A stretch of 64,000 nucleotides of DNA from Epilithonimonas vandammei (GTDB lineage Bacteria; Bacteroidota; Bacteroidia; Flavobacteriales; Weeksellaceae): contig NZ_CP034161.1 in the NCBI RefSeq assembly GCF_003860525.1, positions 2,232,001 through 2,296,000 of the forward strand. Reading direction: 5' to 3'. Under the pieces are notes generated by a model that saw only the letters and a program-made list of their open reading frames with translations, ran no database searches and was not told the DNA's origin. Both the position numbers and the translations under genes were made by a program. Positions 51,505 to 59,942 of the stretch are shown piece after piece (the stretch's first letter is position 1; every line of letters begins with the position of its first letter).

Positions 51505-51936
51505 TTATTGTTTTAGGAATGTCAGTTTTAAATCCAGATTTTCTACAAAAAGTTGAATTCTAGATTCTTCCAACATTGTTTTTATTTCCTGTCGTATGTG
51601 TTTAAAATCATTATGGATAGGACAAGGGTGATCTTCCGAACATTCTTTAAGACCAAGACCGCAACCCGAAAATAGTTTGTCACCATCTATTTCTCTCACA
51701 ATATCAGCTACAGACTGTTCAAGATTGGCATCATCCATATAGAAACCACCGTTGGGTCCTTTTGCCGATTGCACAAAACCTTTTCTACTGAGATCCTGAA
51801 GTATTTTTGCAATGAAATATTCCGGAGAATCTATACCCGATGAAATATCTTTAATGCTTATCCGACTTCCGTCCTTAGACTTCTGTGCGATAAAAATCAA
51901 AGCTCGAATGGCGTACTCACAGGTTTTAGAAAACAT
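51505..51936 (-). CDS. Rrf2-family regulator with a three-Cys cluster (NsrR/IscR-like)
   Basis: The 143-residue protein has the Rrf2 winged helix (FSKTCEYAIRALIFIAQ, SPEYFIAKILQDLSRKGFVQ, GPNGGFYM) and cysteines 92, 99 and 105 in GCGLGLKECSEDHPCPIH, the expected ligands of a [2Fe-2S] cluster. NsrR proteins lose DNA binding when NO reacts with that cluster. Located just upstream of nirK and downstream of an AT-rich palindrome, it is the best candidate for the NO sensor of the island. Its paralogue at 37740 is broken. Confidence 0.88.
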   Translation of the reverse strand: MFSKTCEYAIRALIFIAQKSKDGSRISIKDISSGIDSPEYFIAKILQDLSRKGFVQSAKGPNGGFYMDDANLEQSVADIVREIDGDKLFSGCGLGLKECSEDHPCPIHNDFKHIRQEIKTMLEESRIQLFVENLDLKLTFLKQ

Positions 51937-51953
51937 TTGCTATTTTTATTATA

Positions 51954-52002
51954 CAAAGATAAAAATCTATTTCGAAATAAAAGACAAATTAGTATTTTAT
52001 TT
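51954..52002 (-). promoter_or_regulatory. Promoter and AT-rich palindrome of the Rrf2 gene
   Basis: On the minus strand TATCTTTG (51961-51954) is a -7 element. The palindrome AAATAAAA-N12-TTTTATTT (51975-52002) is centred at 51988.5, about 41.5 bp before the predicted start, a position typical of class II activation. It resembles the site at 53093-53118. Confidence 0.5.
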
Positions 52003-52015
52003 TAAATGACAATTA

Positions 52016-52972
52016 TCATTCCCACTCCAACAATCTTCTTTCGCCTTCAATTTTTTTGGTTTCGGAAATATCTTGAGACATTTCGATTACACCCCGGTAA
52101 TTTTTCTGAGCATCCCGAACAGCAAAATATCGAACATAAATCAACTTCTCTTTATAGTTAAACCAAAATGATGCTTCATTTTGTTCTCCTTTCCGAAATG
52201 CCTCTACTATTTTCAATACTGTATCAACACTTTTTGGAGGATGGCAGAATTTTACCTCCCTTCCGATGATCCCCGCACTTCTGGGGAAAACACGTTCTTC
52301 TCCTCGATTATAGAAAATCACTCTGTCATTTTCATCGACATAGGTCAAATCTAAAGGTAAAGTTCTAAATAATAGATTAACTTGTTCAATTGTCATATAT
52401 CCTTCGTCGAAATGTGATGCATTTTCATCAAAAACGACATCGGTTCTTACGACTGTATCTTCTGATGGATGTACATATTGATTGTCTTCAGGATATTTTG
52501 CGGGAGGTTTGCTAAGCATCCAGCCGATCTCATCTTCTCCTTCACGCATTTTGATCCATTCATCCTCTGTAAGAATATCCAAAGCGTTAGGAAACAAAAC
52601 TGTTTTCTCAACCGCTATTAGATTCCTCAAATTCTGTCCTGCATACTCTGTGTTTTCCATCGCAGAATCCAGATCTTTTTCATCGATATTTTTTCTGATG
52701 ATCCTGAAAATTTCCCTTATTGTATCGTGGAAAGACCACATATTTCTGGAAGGCCCTGTCCATCCTTTCTGCTCTAAAAACGGAAACAGTTGATTTTCTT
52801 TTCTTTCAAATCGTCTTTCAACGGTTGCCAGTTGATTGAAAAGATTGTAAAACTTCTGAAATTCTTCGTTTGCATTTGTATTGTTCAGTTCTTCTAACAA
52901 AGAAATAATTATTTCTTCTTCGATCAAATAAGTTTGAACAGGATGTCCTGATTTAAATTGATTTTTATCCAT
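52016..52972 (-). CDS. Hemerythrin-PAS protein (DUF438-like)
   Basis: The 318-residue soluble protein joins a hemerythrin-like helical domain (about 1-150; ligand-like residues in HPVQTYLIEE, FERKENQLFPFLEQK, WSFHDTIREI and AVEKTVLFPNAL) to a PAS domain (about 195-310; TYVDENDRVIFYNRGEERVF, GREVKFCHPPKSVDTVLKIV, SFWFNYKEKLIYVRYFAVRD). This is the DUF438 plus PAS arrangement. It has no output domain, so it may sense or scavenge NO or O2 rather than signal. Its promoter carries a palindrome like that of the Rrf2 gene. Confidence 0.82.
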   Translation of the reverse strand: MDKNQFKSGHPVQTYLIEEEIIISLLEELNNTNANEEFQKFYNLFNQLATVERRFERKENQLFPFLEQKGWTGPSRNMWSFHDTIREIFRIIRKNIDEKDLDSAMENTEYAGQNLRNLIAVEKTVLFPNALDILTEDEWIKMREGEDEIGWMLSKPPAKYPEDNQYVHPSEDTVVRTDVVFDENASHFDEGYMTIEQVNLLFRTLPLDLTYVDENDRVIFYNRGEERVFPRSAGIIGREVKFCHPPKSVDTVLKIVEAFRKGEQNEASFWFNYKEKLIYVRYFAVRDAQKNYRGVIEMSQDISETKKIEGERRLLEWE

Positions 52973-53070
52973 TTATTTTTTAATAAAATATTAATATCTT
53001 TTTATCTTCTATTTAAAAATAAAAAAACTTTTCTAACTAGGCGTTTTGTTCTTTAATAATAGAATTACGA

Positions 53071-53118
53071 CAAATTTAAGATTAGAATTTCAAATAAAAG
53101 AGTATTTTGTCTTTTATT
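53071..53118 (-). promoter_or_regulatory. Promoter and palindrome of the hemerythrin-PAS gene
   Basis: On the minus strand TAAATTTG (53078-53071) is a -7 element. The palindrome AATAAAAGA-N8-TCTTTTATT (53093-53118) is centred at 53105.5, about 41.5 bp upstream of the predicted start, the same geometry as at the Rrf2 gene. Confidence 0.55.
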
Positions 53119-53140
53119 ATTCTGATTTATGTCATTTGAT

Positions 53141-54046
53141 TTAATGCTTGCCTCCATTTATTATTTTATAGATATGTAAAATTCCAGGAAATATCGCATC
53201 CATTGACTCCTCCGCTCCTTTTGTAGAACCAGGAAGTGCAATGACCAATGTCTCACCTATCATTCCGGCAATGCTTCTGGAAAGCATAGAATAAGGTGTA
53301 CGCAATTGTCCGTAATTTCTAATGGCTTCTGCAACTCCGGGAATTTCTCTGTCCATTAATGGACGAACAGCTTCTGGAGTAACATCCCTTTTTGAAAGTC
53401 CTGTTCCTCCTGTGATCATTACAAGGGAAATTCCGTTTTGGACGTAAAAGTTTATTTTGCTTTGAATTTCCACAATCTCGTCAGGAATAATGATATAATC
53501 ATCAATACTTACGAGGTTTTTCTCCAATGCTGAAATAATCGCCTTTCCTGCTTTATCTTCTTTTTTCCCTGCAAAAATACTGTCTGAACAAACTATTACG
53601 GAAGCGTTAATTCCCACTCCAGAATCCTTGAGGTCTGATTTACCACCTTTTTTCTCGATCAGTCTGATATTTCTGATTTCTATATTTTTATCAATCGGTT
53701 TCAGCATATCATACATTGTGAGTGCCACGACAGAAGCTGAATGCATCGCCTCGACTTCTACCCCGGTTTTATAAATTGTATGAATTTCAGATGTGATATA
53801 AATTTCCAAATCTCTGATCTCAAATTGTATGGAAGTATATTCTATCGGAATAGGATGACAATCAGGAATAACATCACTGGTTTTTTTGGCAGCAAATAAT
53901 CCCGCCGTTTTTGACATCTCAAAAACATTGCCCTTCGGAACAGAATTGTTGACAATCGCATCAATCGTTTCTTGTGAACTAACGCTCAGGACAGCCTCAG
54001 CCATAGCTTTTCTGAGGGTATTATTTTTATGAGTAATATTAACCAT
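53141..54046 (-). CDS. moaCB: Bifunctional MoaC-MogA fusion (cyclic pyranopterin monophosphate synthase / molybdopterin adenylyltransferase)
   Basis: Start at 54046 (MVNITHKNNTLRKAMAEA), 4 bp after the moaE stop, gives 301 residues; a longer frame upstream only overlaps moaE. The N-terminal half is MoaC (TAGLFAAKKTSDVIPDCHPI, VEVEAMHSASVVALTMYDML) and the C-terminal half is the MogA/MoaB fold (VIVCSDSIFAGKKEDKAGKAI, MITGGTGLSKRDVTPEAV, LPGSTKGAEESMDAI). The fusion joins two steps of cofactor synthesis, ring formation and adenylylation. It is the last gene of the Moco operon. Confidence 0.94.
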   Translation of the reverse strand: MVNITHKNNTLRKAMAEAVLSVSSQETIDAIVNNSVPKGNVFEMSKTAGLFAAKKTSDVIPDCHPIPIEYTSIQFEIRDLEIYITSEIHTIYKTGVEVEAMHSASVVALTMYDMLKPIDKNIEIRNIRLIEKKGGKSDLKDSGVGINASVIVCSDSIFAGKKEDKAGKAIISALEKNLVSIDDYIIIPDEIVEIQSKINFYVQNGISLVMITGGTGLSKRDVTPEAVRPLMDREIPGVAEAIRNYGQLRTPYSMLSRSIAGMIGETLVIALPGSTKGAEESMDAIFPGILHIYKIINGGKH

Positions 54047-54050
54047 ATAC

Positions 54051-54491
54051 TTATTGTTTATTTTCTTTCCAAGTGTGAAAGTTATCTTCCAGTATTTCTT
54101 TGCCCCATAAAGGAACTTCTTTCTTAATCCTATCAACCATTTCATCACAGGCGTTGATGGCTTCCTTACGATGCGCAGCTGAAGTGAAAACGAAGAGGCA
54201 GATTTCACCCACCTTGATTTCCCCCAACGAATGGTAAATATGTGCACAGGTTAACCCATATTTTGCAATAATCTCTTCACGGATCTCATGTGCCTTTTCA
54301 AGAGCCATTTCTTTGTAAGCTGTAAAATGTATTGCTTGAACTTTTTTCTTGTCAATCATATCTTCGCGGATCTGACCAAGAAAAATACTGTGTCCGCCAA
54401 TCGTGGTTTTGACCGTATGCTTGGTAATGCTTTCAGCAACGAATATTGGATTGATAGGACCTTCGATAAAAATATCTTTGATTTTTTTCAT
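54051..54491 (-). CDS. moaE: Molybdopterin synthase catalytic subunit MoaE
   Basis: MoaE and MoaD insert the dithiolene sulfurs into cyclic pyranopterin monophosphate. The 146-residue product has the family phrases GGHSIFLGQIR, VQAIHFTAYKEMALEKAHEI, HIYHSLGEIKVGEICLFVFTSAAHRKEAI and KKEVPLWGKEIL, with the catalytic lysine in the last (VPLWGKE). Its start overlaps the moeB stop by 4 bp. Confidence 0.96.
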   Translation of the reverse strand: MKKIKDIFIEGPINPIFVAESITKHTVKTTIGGHSIFLGQIREDMIDKKKVQAIHFTAYKEMALEKAHEIREEIIAKYGLTCAHIYHSLGEIKVGEICLFVFTSAAHRKEAINACDEMVDRIKKEVPLWGKEILEDNFHTWKENKQ

Positions 54492-55576
54492 TGTAAAATT
54501 GATTTTATGCCTGATTTAAAATGTTTTATTTCTTTATCCGGAAAATGATTTTTTAAAAGTTTTACCGCTTTCTGACTCCTGATTCCTGAAACACATACAA
54601 AACAGATCGATGTATAGCCATTCAATCTTTCCAAATTTTCTTCAAGTGTGCCAAATGGAAGTTCTAAAATCTTCATTGCTGAAATTTTAGGCTGTTCGTC
54701 CTCTTCTCTTACATCGATCAAAATGCTTTTGTCATGATTTAAAAACGATTGAAGTTCTGAAAATGAATTTATTTCATCATTTTTATTAAGACTACAGAAT
54801 TCTTCATAATCAAAATTTTGAAATTCTTCGATGGTTTTTGGTCCCGCTTTTTCTTGATTTTCATTAAATTTAATTTTCATTGATTGATAATTTTTGGTAT
54901 TAAAAATCAGTAACTGATGAATCAAAGTCTCGGCTGAACCGCTTAATAACTTGATGACTTCATTCGCCTGAAAAGTTCCGATAACAGCCGAATGCGACGG
55001 CAAAACTCCCGCTTCATTACAATTTGGAACTTCACTCTGATTGGGCGGAACCGGAAATAAATCTCTATAATTGGTCATTTGATCTTCCTTCTCCACATTG
55101 AAGACCGAAACCTGACCTTCATCTCGAAAAAGAGATGCATAGACCAAAGGTTTTTTCATCAGATAGCAGGCGTCATTCAGCAAATATCGGGTTGCAAAAT
55201 TATCGGTACAATCTGCGATAACGTCATAATTTTCAATTAAATGAATGACATTTTTGGTCGTTATTTTTTCATTAAAAATTTCAATTTCGGTTTCGGAATT
55301 TCTGTTTTTCAGATGTTTTTCGGCAACGATAACTTTGGGGAAACCAATATCTTTTTCATCAAACAAAAACTGGCGATGCAGATTTTGAATTTCAACCACA
55401 TCAAAATCTACAATCCCGATTTTCCCAATTCCCGAAGAAACCAAAACCTGAAGCGCAGGACAACCCAAACCTCCCGAACCAACCACCAACACAGAAGAAT
55501 TCAACAATTTATCTTGCGAAGAAATCCCAAAATCCGGAAGGATGATTTGTCTGTTGTATCTTTCTAAATTCATCAT
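54488..55576 (-). CDS. moeB: MoeB-type adenylyltransferase fused to a rhodanese domain
   Basis: MoeB adenylates the MoaD C-terminus. The 362-residue protein has the ThiF/MoeB fold: RYNRQIILPDFGISSQDKLL, the ATP motif VLVVGSGGLGCPALQVL, and DCTDNFATRYLLND. The zinc cysteine pairs of typical MoeB are not obvious. Residues about 265-362 form a rhodanese domain with active-site Cys in CFVCVSGIRSQKAVKLL, as in MoeBR/MoeZ proteins, which can also provide the sulfur. The phrase DQPKISAMKILELPFG-like lies in the rhodanese part. Confidence 0.92.
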   Translation of the reverse strand: MMNLERYNRQIILPDFGISSQDKLLNSSVLVVGSGGLGCPALQVLVSSGIGKIGIVDFDVVEIQNLHRQFLFDEKDIGFPKVIVAEKHLKNRNSETEIEIFNEKITTKNVIHLIENYDVIADCTDNFATRYLLNDACYLMKKPLVYASLFRDEGQVSVFNVEKEDQMTNYRDLFPVPPNQSEVPNCNEAGVLPSHSAVIGTFQANEVIKLLSGSAETLIHQLLIFNTKNYQSMKIKFNENQEKAGPKTIEEFQNFDYEEFCSLNKNDEINSFSELQSFLNHDKSILIDVREEDEQPKISAMKILELPFGTLEENLERLNGYTSICFVCVSGIRSQKAVKLLKNHFPDKEIKHFKSGIKSILQ

Positions 55577-55587
55577 AATTTTAAATT

Positions 55588-55821
55588 TTATCCTCCCGAA
55601 TATGGCGGTAACAAGGCAATTTCTGATGGTATGGAAATGATTTTGCTATCGTTTGCTTTCACGCCGTTTACGATAATTAAAAAAGTTGATTCTTTCAATT
55701 CCGGGAATTTTTCGAAGAGTTTTACTTTTAATTCTGAAACAGACTTTACGTTTTCAGAATCCAAATCGTATTCGTTTCCGTGGAAAATATCGGCCAGTTT
55801 TCCAAATATTTTTAGTTTCAT
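55588..55821 (-). CDS. moaD: Molybdopterin synthase sulfur carrier subunit MoaD
   Basis: The 77-residue ubiquitin-like protein ends in PPYSGG; the Gly-Gly C-terminus is adenylated by MoeB and converted to a thiocarboxylate. The length, the KLFGKLADIF-like start and the conserved end (EIALLPPYSGG) are typical. Its start overlaps the mobA stop by 4 bp, indicating coupled translation. Confidence 0.95.
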   Translation of the reverse strand: MKLKIFGKLADIFHGNEYDLDSENVKSVSELKVKLFEKFPELKESTFLIIVNGVKANDSKIISIPSEIALLPPYSGG

Positions 55822-56384
55822 TTTAATTTAGATTTAATAATTTTTTCCGCAGTTTTAAAATTTTCGGGCGTATTTATATTTAAAAGTTGATGCTCAAAAC
55901 TGTCTTCAAAATCTATGTAATGAGCGTTTTGTTGTTCCAGAAAGCTCGTCATTCTGAGGTTTCCGTTTTCGATGGTTTTCTTTAAATCATTCAGAATAGA
56001 AAAAGGATAAATGCCCACAACCGGATATATTTTTTCGCCAAAACGCACGACATTAATTCTGTATTCTACTTTTTTTTGAAGAATATTTTCAATCAAATCC
56101 GAAGAAACGAAGGGCATATCGCAACTGCAAACAAAAATATCTTCCTGGCAAAATTCTAAGGCGGAGCGAATTCCACCCATCGGACCTTTTTGTGTTGTAA
56201 CATCTTTAATAATGCCCTTCGAAATTGGATAATTTGAATGATTTCCTGAAATAAAAATCTCATCAAAAACAAAAGACAAATTATCGATAATGTGCTGTAT
56301 CAAGGTTTTTCCGCCCAAAATCATCGAGGCTTTATCTTGTCCCATTCTGGAGCTTTTGCCTCCTGCTAAAATGATGGCTTTCAT
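55818..56384 (-). CDS. mobA: Molybdenum cofactor guanylyltransferase MobA
   Basis: MobA attaches GMP to the Mo-pterin to make the bis-MGD cofactor used by the nitrate reductase encoded upstream. The 188-residue protein has the nucleotidyltransferase start LAGGKSSRMGQDKASMILGG, the GPMGGIRSAL loop, and FVCSCDMPFVSSDLI with the metal-binding Asp. Length is normal. It lies 30 bp after the ModE-like gene. Confidence 0.95.
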   Translation of the reverse strand: MKAIILAGGKSSRMGQDKASMILGGKTLIQHIIDNLSFVFDEIFISGNHSNYPISKGIIKDVTTQKGPMGGIRSALEFCQEDIFVCSCDMPFVSSDLIENILQKKVEYRINVVRFGEKIYPVVGIYPFSILNDLKKTIENGNLRMTSFLEQQNAHYIDFEDSFEHQLLNINTPENFKTAEKIIKSKLK

Positions 56385-56414
56385 TTTTTTGATTTTATTT
56401 AAAATTTTTAAACA

Positions 56415-56741
56415 TCAAAAAATCTCATCTTCAGAAAATTTCATAAAACATTCCTCGGCTGTTTTGAATTTTTCCACAATTTTTTTTCCGTAATCTGTGA
56501 GTGAACTTTTTCCACCGGATTTCCCACCTGCTTCTTTGATGACGATTTCTTTGGACGAATTGGCGTTGATTTCCCGCACAATTCCCCACGCCTTTCGATA
56601 CGGAATTTCCAAAATTTTTGAGGCTTCTGTGATGGAACCCAACTCGTCAATTTGTTCTAAAAGTCGGGCTCTTCCGATGCCGATTTTCAGTCCGGATTCG
56701 GTTTCAATCCAGATTCTGCCTTTGATTTTCAGACTTTCCAT
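56415..56741 (-). CDS. ModE-like winged-helix regulator without molybdate-binding domain
   Basis: The 108-residue protein is the N-terminal LysR-type helix-turn-helix of ModE: ARLLEQIDELGSITEASKIL, IPYRKAWGIVREIN and GKSGGKSSLTDYGKKIVEKF are characteristic. The C-terminal MOP domains that bind molybdate in E. coli ModE are absent, as in short ModE-like proteins of other bacteria. It overlaps the end of moeA by 13 bp. It may regulate the Moco or modABC genes. Confidence 0.88.
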   Translation of the reverse strand: MESLKIKGRIWIETESGLKIGIGRARLLEQIDELGSITEASKILEIPYRKAWGIVREINANSSKEIVIKEAGGKSGGKSSLTDYGKKIVEKFKTAEECFMKFSEDEIF

Positions 56742-57925
56742 ATTTTGACTTTTTCTCCGATGTTGATTTCAGTTGCGCCTTCGGGAAACTCCACCAAACA
56801 GTTGGCTTGTGCTACAGAATCCATTTTATAAGATTCCTGTGCGTTGAGAATGAGCACTTTTCCTTTTGTGTAAAATGCTTTCAGAAACTGGGTTTGATCC
56901 TTGTTTTTCTTCTTTGCAAAAGATTCCGAAATGGCAAAATCTTGTTCTTCATCAAACTCTTTTCGCCCAAAACAACCGAGCAAAAACGGCTTCACATATT
57001 GATGATAGCAGGAAAAAACAGAAGCGGGATTTCCGGGCAACGCAAAAACAAATTTCTCTTCAAGTTTTCCGAAGTACAAAGGTTTTCCGGGTTTCTGTCT
57101 TATTTTATAAAATAATTCTGAAACACCTATTTTTTCTAAAGCCGATTTCACATAATCATAATCTCCGACAGAAATCCCACCAGTAATTAATAAAATATCC
57201 ACCGTTTCTAAGCCATTTTTTATAGCAGAAAAAGTTGCTTCTTCAGTATCTTCTACGTGATAGACGAACGAAAACTGATGATTGATTTCAGATAAAGCTG
57301 ATTGAAGCGTGTACGTATTAGAATTGTAAATTTCGCCATCCAGAAGTGGTTTTCCTATTTCTACTAACTCATTTCCGGTATACAAAAGTCCTATATTTAA
57401 TTTTTTGTAAACTCCTATTTTCTCAATTCCAAATCCTGCCAAAAATCCGATGACTGCGTGATTGACCAACGTATTTTCTTCAATTATTTTTGTTCCGACT
57501 TTGGTTTGAGAACCTTTCAAACGAATATTTTCACCTTTTGAAATTTCATCATCATTAAATTGAATTCGGTCGACAATTCTGGTCGTTTTTTCCTGCATAA
57601 TCACGGTATCGACACCATCAGGAATTTTTGCTCCCGTAAAAATGCGCACGGCTTCTCCTCTATTCAAAACAAAATCGATTTTTGAAATCCCAGCTGGAAT
57701 AATTTCAGTGACATTTAATTCTGAAAAATCTGCCAAATCATCAAATCGAAATCCATAACCATCCATCGCAGAATTGTCGAAAGACGGAACATCTAATGTT
57801 GCAAAAATCGGTTCTGAGGTGTAAGAACCTTGTGCTTCTAAAATTGAGAGCGTCACTTTTTCTGTACGAAAAATTTGTGTTTCGATTATTTTTTTAGCTT
57901 CGGAAACGGAGATGAAATGGTTCAT
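56729..57925 (-). CDS. moeA: Molybdopterin molybdenumtransferase MoeA
   Basis: MoeA inserts molybdate into adenylated molybdopterin. The 398-residue chain shows the domain order of the family: SVSEAKKIIETQIF, DVPSFDNSAMDGYGFR, IFTGAKIPDGVDTVIMQEKT, TGNELVEIGKPLLDGEIYNSN, TGGISVGDYDYVKSAL and ALPGNPASVFSCYHQYVKPFL. All expected catalytic acidic residues in SAMDGY and GGISVGDYD are present. It follows the sulfite-oxidase-fold lipoprotein by 71 bp. Confidence 0.96.
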   Translation of the reverse strand: MNHFISVSEAKKIIETQIFRTEKVTLSILEAQGSYTSEPIFATLDVPSFDNSAMDGYGFRFDDLADFSELNVTEIIPAGISKIDFVLNRGEAVRIFTGAKIPDGVDTVIMQEKTTRIVDRIQFNDDEISKGENIRLKGSQTKVGTKIIEENTLVNHAVIGFLAGFGIEKIGVYKKLNIGLLYTGNELVEIGKPLLDGEIYNSNTYTLQSALSEINHQFSFVYHVEDTEEATFSAIKNGLETVDILLITGGISVGDYDYVKSALEKIGVSELFYKIRQKPGKPLYFGKLEEKFVFALPGNPASVFSCYHQYVKPFLLGCFGRKEFDEEQDFAISESFAKKKNKDQTQFLKAFYTKGKVLILNAQESYKMDSVAQANCLVEFPEGATEINIGEKVKIWKV

Positions 57926-57996
57926 TTTTGATGAGTGTTGAATGTTTGATGATGGAAGATGGAAGTCTTTAAGGTAATTTCTTACACAATTTCGAC

Positions 57997-58605
57997 TTAT
58001 TTCACGCGGGTTACTTCGATGCTTTTAAGCCATTTTACGTGGCGCGGACCGGTTTTCGTATCAGTCATACTTACTAAAATCATTTCTCCTTTTTCTTTCA
58101 GAGGTTTTCCGTTTTGCTCAAATAATACATACACTTTTTCACCAGTCGGATTGTTGAATAATTCTGCCCAGGAAAAGGTGGCTTTGTAATCGTCTGAAGC
58201 TCTTGCAACGATGTAGAAATTGCGGTCTTTATGCTCTTGTTGTGCGATTTTTGCTTTTTCCAAAATGTCGGTTAGCAAAACTCCTTTTGTAGATTCTACG
58301 CTATCTTTGGTCAATCCTGTCTGGCAAACAATTTTGAAATCGTTGAGTTCTACGACTTTCATTTTTTTCAAAGAATCGACCGTTAAAGTCAATGGTGTTA
58401 CGACATCCCCTGTTACTTTTATTTCTTTACTCACATATTTTAAGTCATCTTTCTCGTCGTGTTTGTGGTTTTCTTTTTCTTCAGAATGTTTTTGAGAAGT
58501 TTTTGCAGAATTATCCGTCGCTGGATTGGTTGCTTCAGATTTTTTGCATTGTAACATTGTGACTGCAATCATCACAATCGTAATCAAATTGGATAATTTT
58601 TTCAT
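57997..58605 (-). CDS. Small sulfite-oxidase-fold (molybdopterin-binding-like) lipoprotein
   Basis: The 202-residue product has a lipoprotein signal (Cys20 in VTMLQC), a His/Lys/Glu-rich linker (residues 38-56, with three His) and a domain resembling the Moco-binding fold of sulfite oxidase/YedY: Cys94 in DFKIVCQTGLT sits where the Mo ligand would be, followed by GVLLTDILEKA, and later YVLFEQNGKPL and RHVKWLKSIEV. The domain is shorter than in active enzymes and several pterin-binding residues cannot be identified, so activity is uncertain. It lies within the Moco operon between moaA and moeA. Confidence 0.7.
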   Translation of the reverse strand: MKKLSNLITIVMIAVTMLQCKKSEATNPATDNSAKTSQKHSEEKENHKHDEKDDLKYVSKEIKVTGDVVTPLTLTVDSLKKMKVVELNDFKIVCQTGLTKDSVESTKGVLLTDILEKAKIAQQEHKDRNFYIVARASDDYKATFSWAELFNNPTGEKVYVLFEQNGKPLKEKGEMILVSMTDTKTGPRHVKWLKSIEVTRVK

Positions 58606-58675
58606 TGGTAATTACTTATGAATTATTTGAAATCTTATCGTTATGTTTTTTTTATCCTATCGGTTGGCAAAATTT

Positions 58676-59674
58676 TTATCCGCCAATTTTTATCATACTT
58701 CTGTTGATGATTTTTTGGTTGTTTACATTTTCCATTTCGGAGAATTGTCCGCCTTTTTCTTTATGTTTTTTGATGATTCCCAATTTGATCAGTTCAGTTA
58801 AACTTTCATTATTTCTGAAAGATTTTAACAAATCAAATTCATCTGCGCCGAAAAGACAATTTTTCATTTTTCCGTCGGATGTGATGCGGATTCGGTTACA
58901 ACCAGCACAAAATGAGTTGCTCATTGTGGAAATCAAACCAAAAACGCCCTTACTTTCTGCATCAATTCTGTATTTTCTTGACGTATCATTTTTATGGTCT
59001 TCCACCTTTTCGAAAGTGAAATGTTCTGCAACCAAAGTGAGCATTTCGGAAATCGGAATGACTTTATTTTTCTCCCAAGAATTCCCTGTGAAAGGCATAA
59101 ATTCTATAAACCTCAACTCAATCGGATAATGATGAGAAAGTGCGATGAATTCTGGGATTTCGTCTTCATTAAAACCTCGCATTACAACGACATTTAGTTT
59201 TACATTGAACCCACGTTTTATGCTTTCTTTAATATTGTCCCAAACCGTTTGAAAAAGATCTCTTTTTGTAATATATTTAAACTTTTCCCGGTCGAGCGAA
59301 TCGATACTGATATTGAGATTTCTGACGCCACATTTCTTAAATAAATCAAAATATTTATGAAGCAAAACGCCGTTGGTTGTAATCCCAATACTCGCTCCCA
59401 ACGTAGAAATTTGTTGAATAATGGTTTCAAAATCATTTCTTACCAATGGTTCACCACCTGTAATTCTGATCTTATTGATATTAAATTGTTGAACGAAAAT
59501 TTTGGAAATTTCGAAAATTTCCTGGCTTTTCATCAACTCGATGGATGGTGTGCTTTTGAACGGTTCATCGGGCATACAATACAGACATCGGAAATTGCAA
59601 CTATCGGTAATCGAGAGTCGGAGATAATCGTGTTTTCGCCCGAAGGAATCGAGTAAATCAGTAGGCTTTGTCAT
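58676..59674 (-). CDS. moaA: GTP 3',8-cyclase MoaA
   Basis: MoaA is the radical-SAM enzyme that starts cofactor synthesis from GTP. Start at 59674 (MTKPTDLLDSFGRKHDYLRL) gives 332 residues and overlaps the upstream gene by 17 bp; the longer frame lies within that gene. The first cluster is bound by CNFRCLYC, GGEPLVRNDF is the SAM loop, the second cluster cysteines are in FCAGCNRIRIT and KNCLFG, and the protein ends in the required Gly-Gly (MIKIGG). Confidence 0.96.
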   Translation of the reverse strand: MTKPTDLLDSFGRKHDYLRLSITDSCNFRCLYCMPDEPFKSTPSIELMKSQEIFEISKIFVQQFNINKIRITGGEPLVRNDFETIIQQISTLGASIGITTNGVLLHKYFDLFKKCGVRNLNISIDSLDREKFKYITKRDLFQTVWDNIKESIKRGFNVKLNVVVMRGFNEDEIPEFIALSHHYPIELRFIEFMPFTGNSWEKNKVIPISEMLTLVAEHFTFEKVEDHKNDTSRKYRIDAESKGVFGLISTMSNSFCAGCNRIRITSDGKMKNCLFGADEFDLLKSFRNNESLTELIKLGIIKKHKEKGGQFSEMENVNNQKIINRSMIKIGG

Positions 59675-59942
59675 CTTTTTCGGCTTCTGAATTTTTGATT
59701 TGTCCAGTCGGAATATCGGGTACATATCTCAAAAAGAAAATAGTACACAGAAATATAACAACAGAACCGATTGCGGAATACCAAGCAAAATCGATATGTT
59801 CTTTGTCTAAAGCTTTGTTAATTGTTCCGAACAAAAGCCACATCTGCATACTGACCAACAAGATGTAAATGCTGATGATGGCAACCAACATTTCGTTGAC
59901 GCGGAATGTTACTTTTTTGATGGGTTTCTTTCGTATTGACAT
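59658..59942 (-). CDS. Two-span membrane protein of the nitrate reductase/Moco cluster
   Basis: The 94-residue protein has a basic N-terminus (SIRKKPIKKVTFRV), two hydrophobic segments (about 17-39 and 53-73) and an acidic/Lys tail. I think it resembles the DUF6755 family, but this is from memory. Its place between the Rieske subunit and moaA suggests an assembly or structural subunit of the reductase complex. It overlaps moaA by 17 bp. Confidence 0.65.
   Translation of the reverse strand: MSIRKKPIKKVTFRVNEMLVAIISIYILLVSMQMWLLFGTINKALDKEHIDFAWYSAIGSVVIFLCTIFFLRYVPDIPTGQIKNSEAEKDDKAY

Noticed and set aside
54047..54247. Extended start of the MoaC-MogA gene at 54247
   Set aside because: The extra N-terminal residues are entirely within moaE in another frame and do not look like protein; MVNITHKNN at 54046 is the normal MoaC start.
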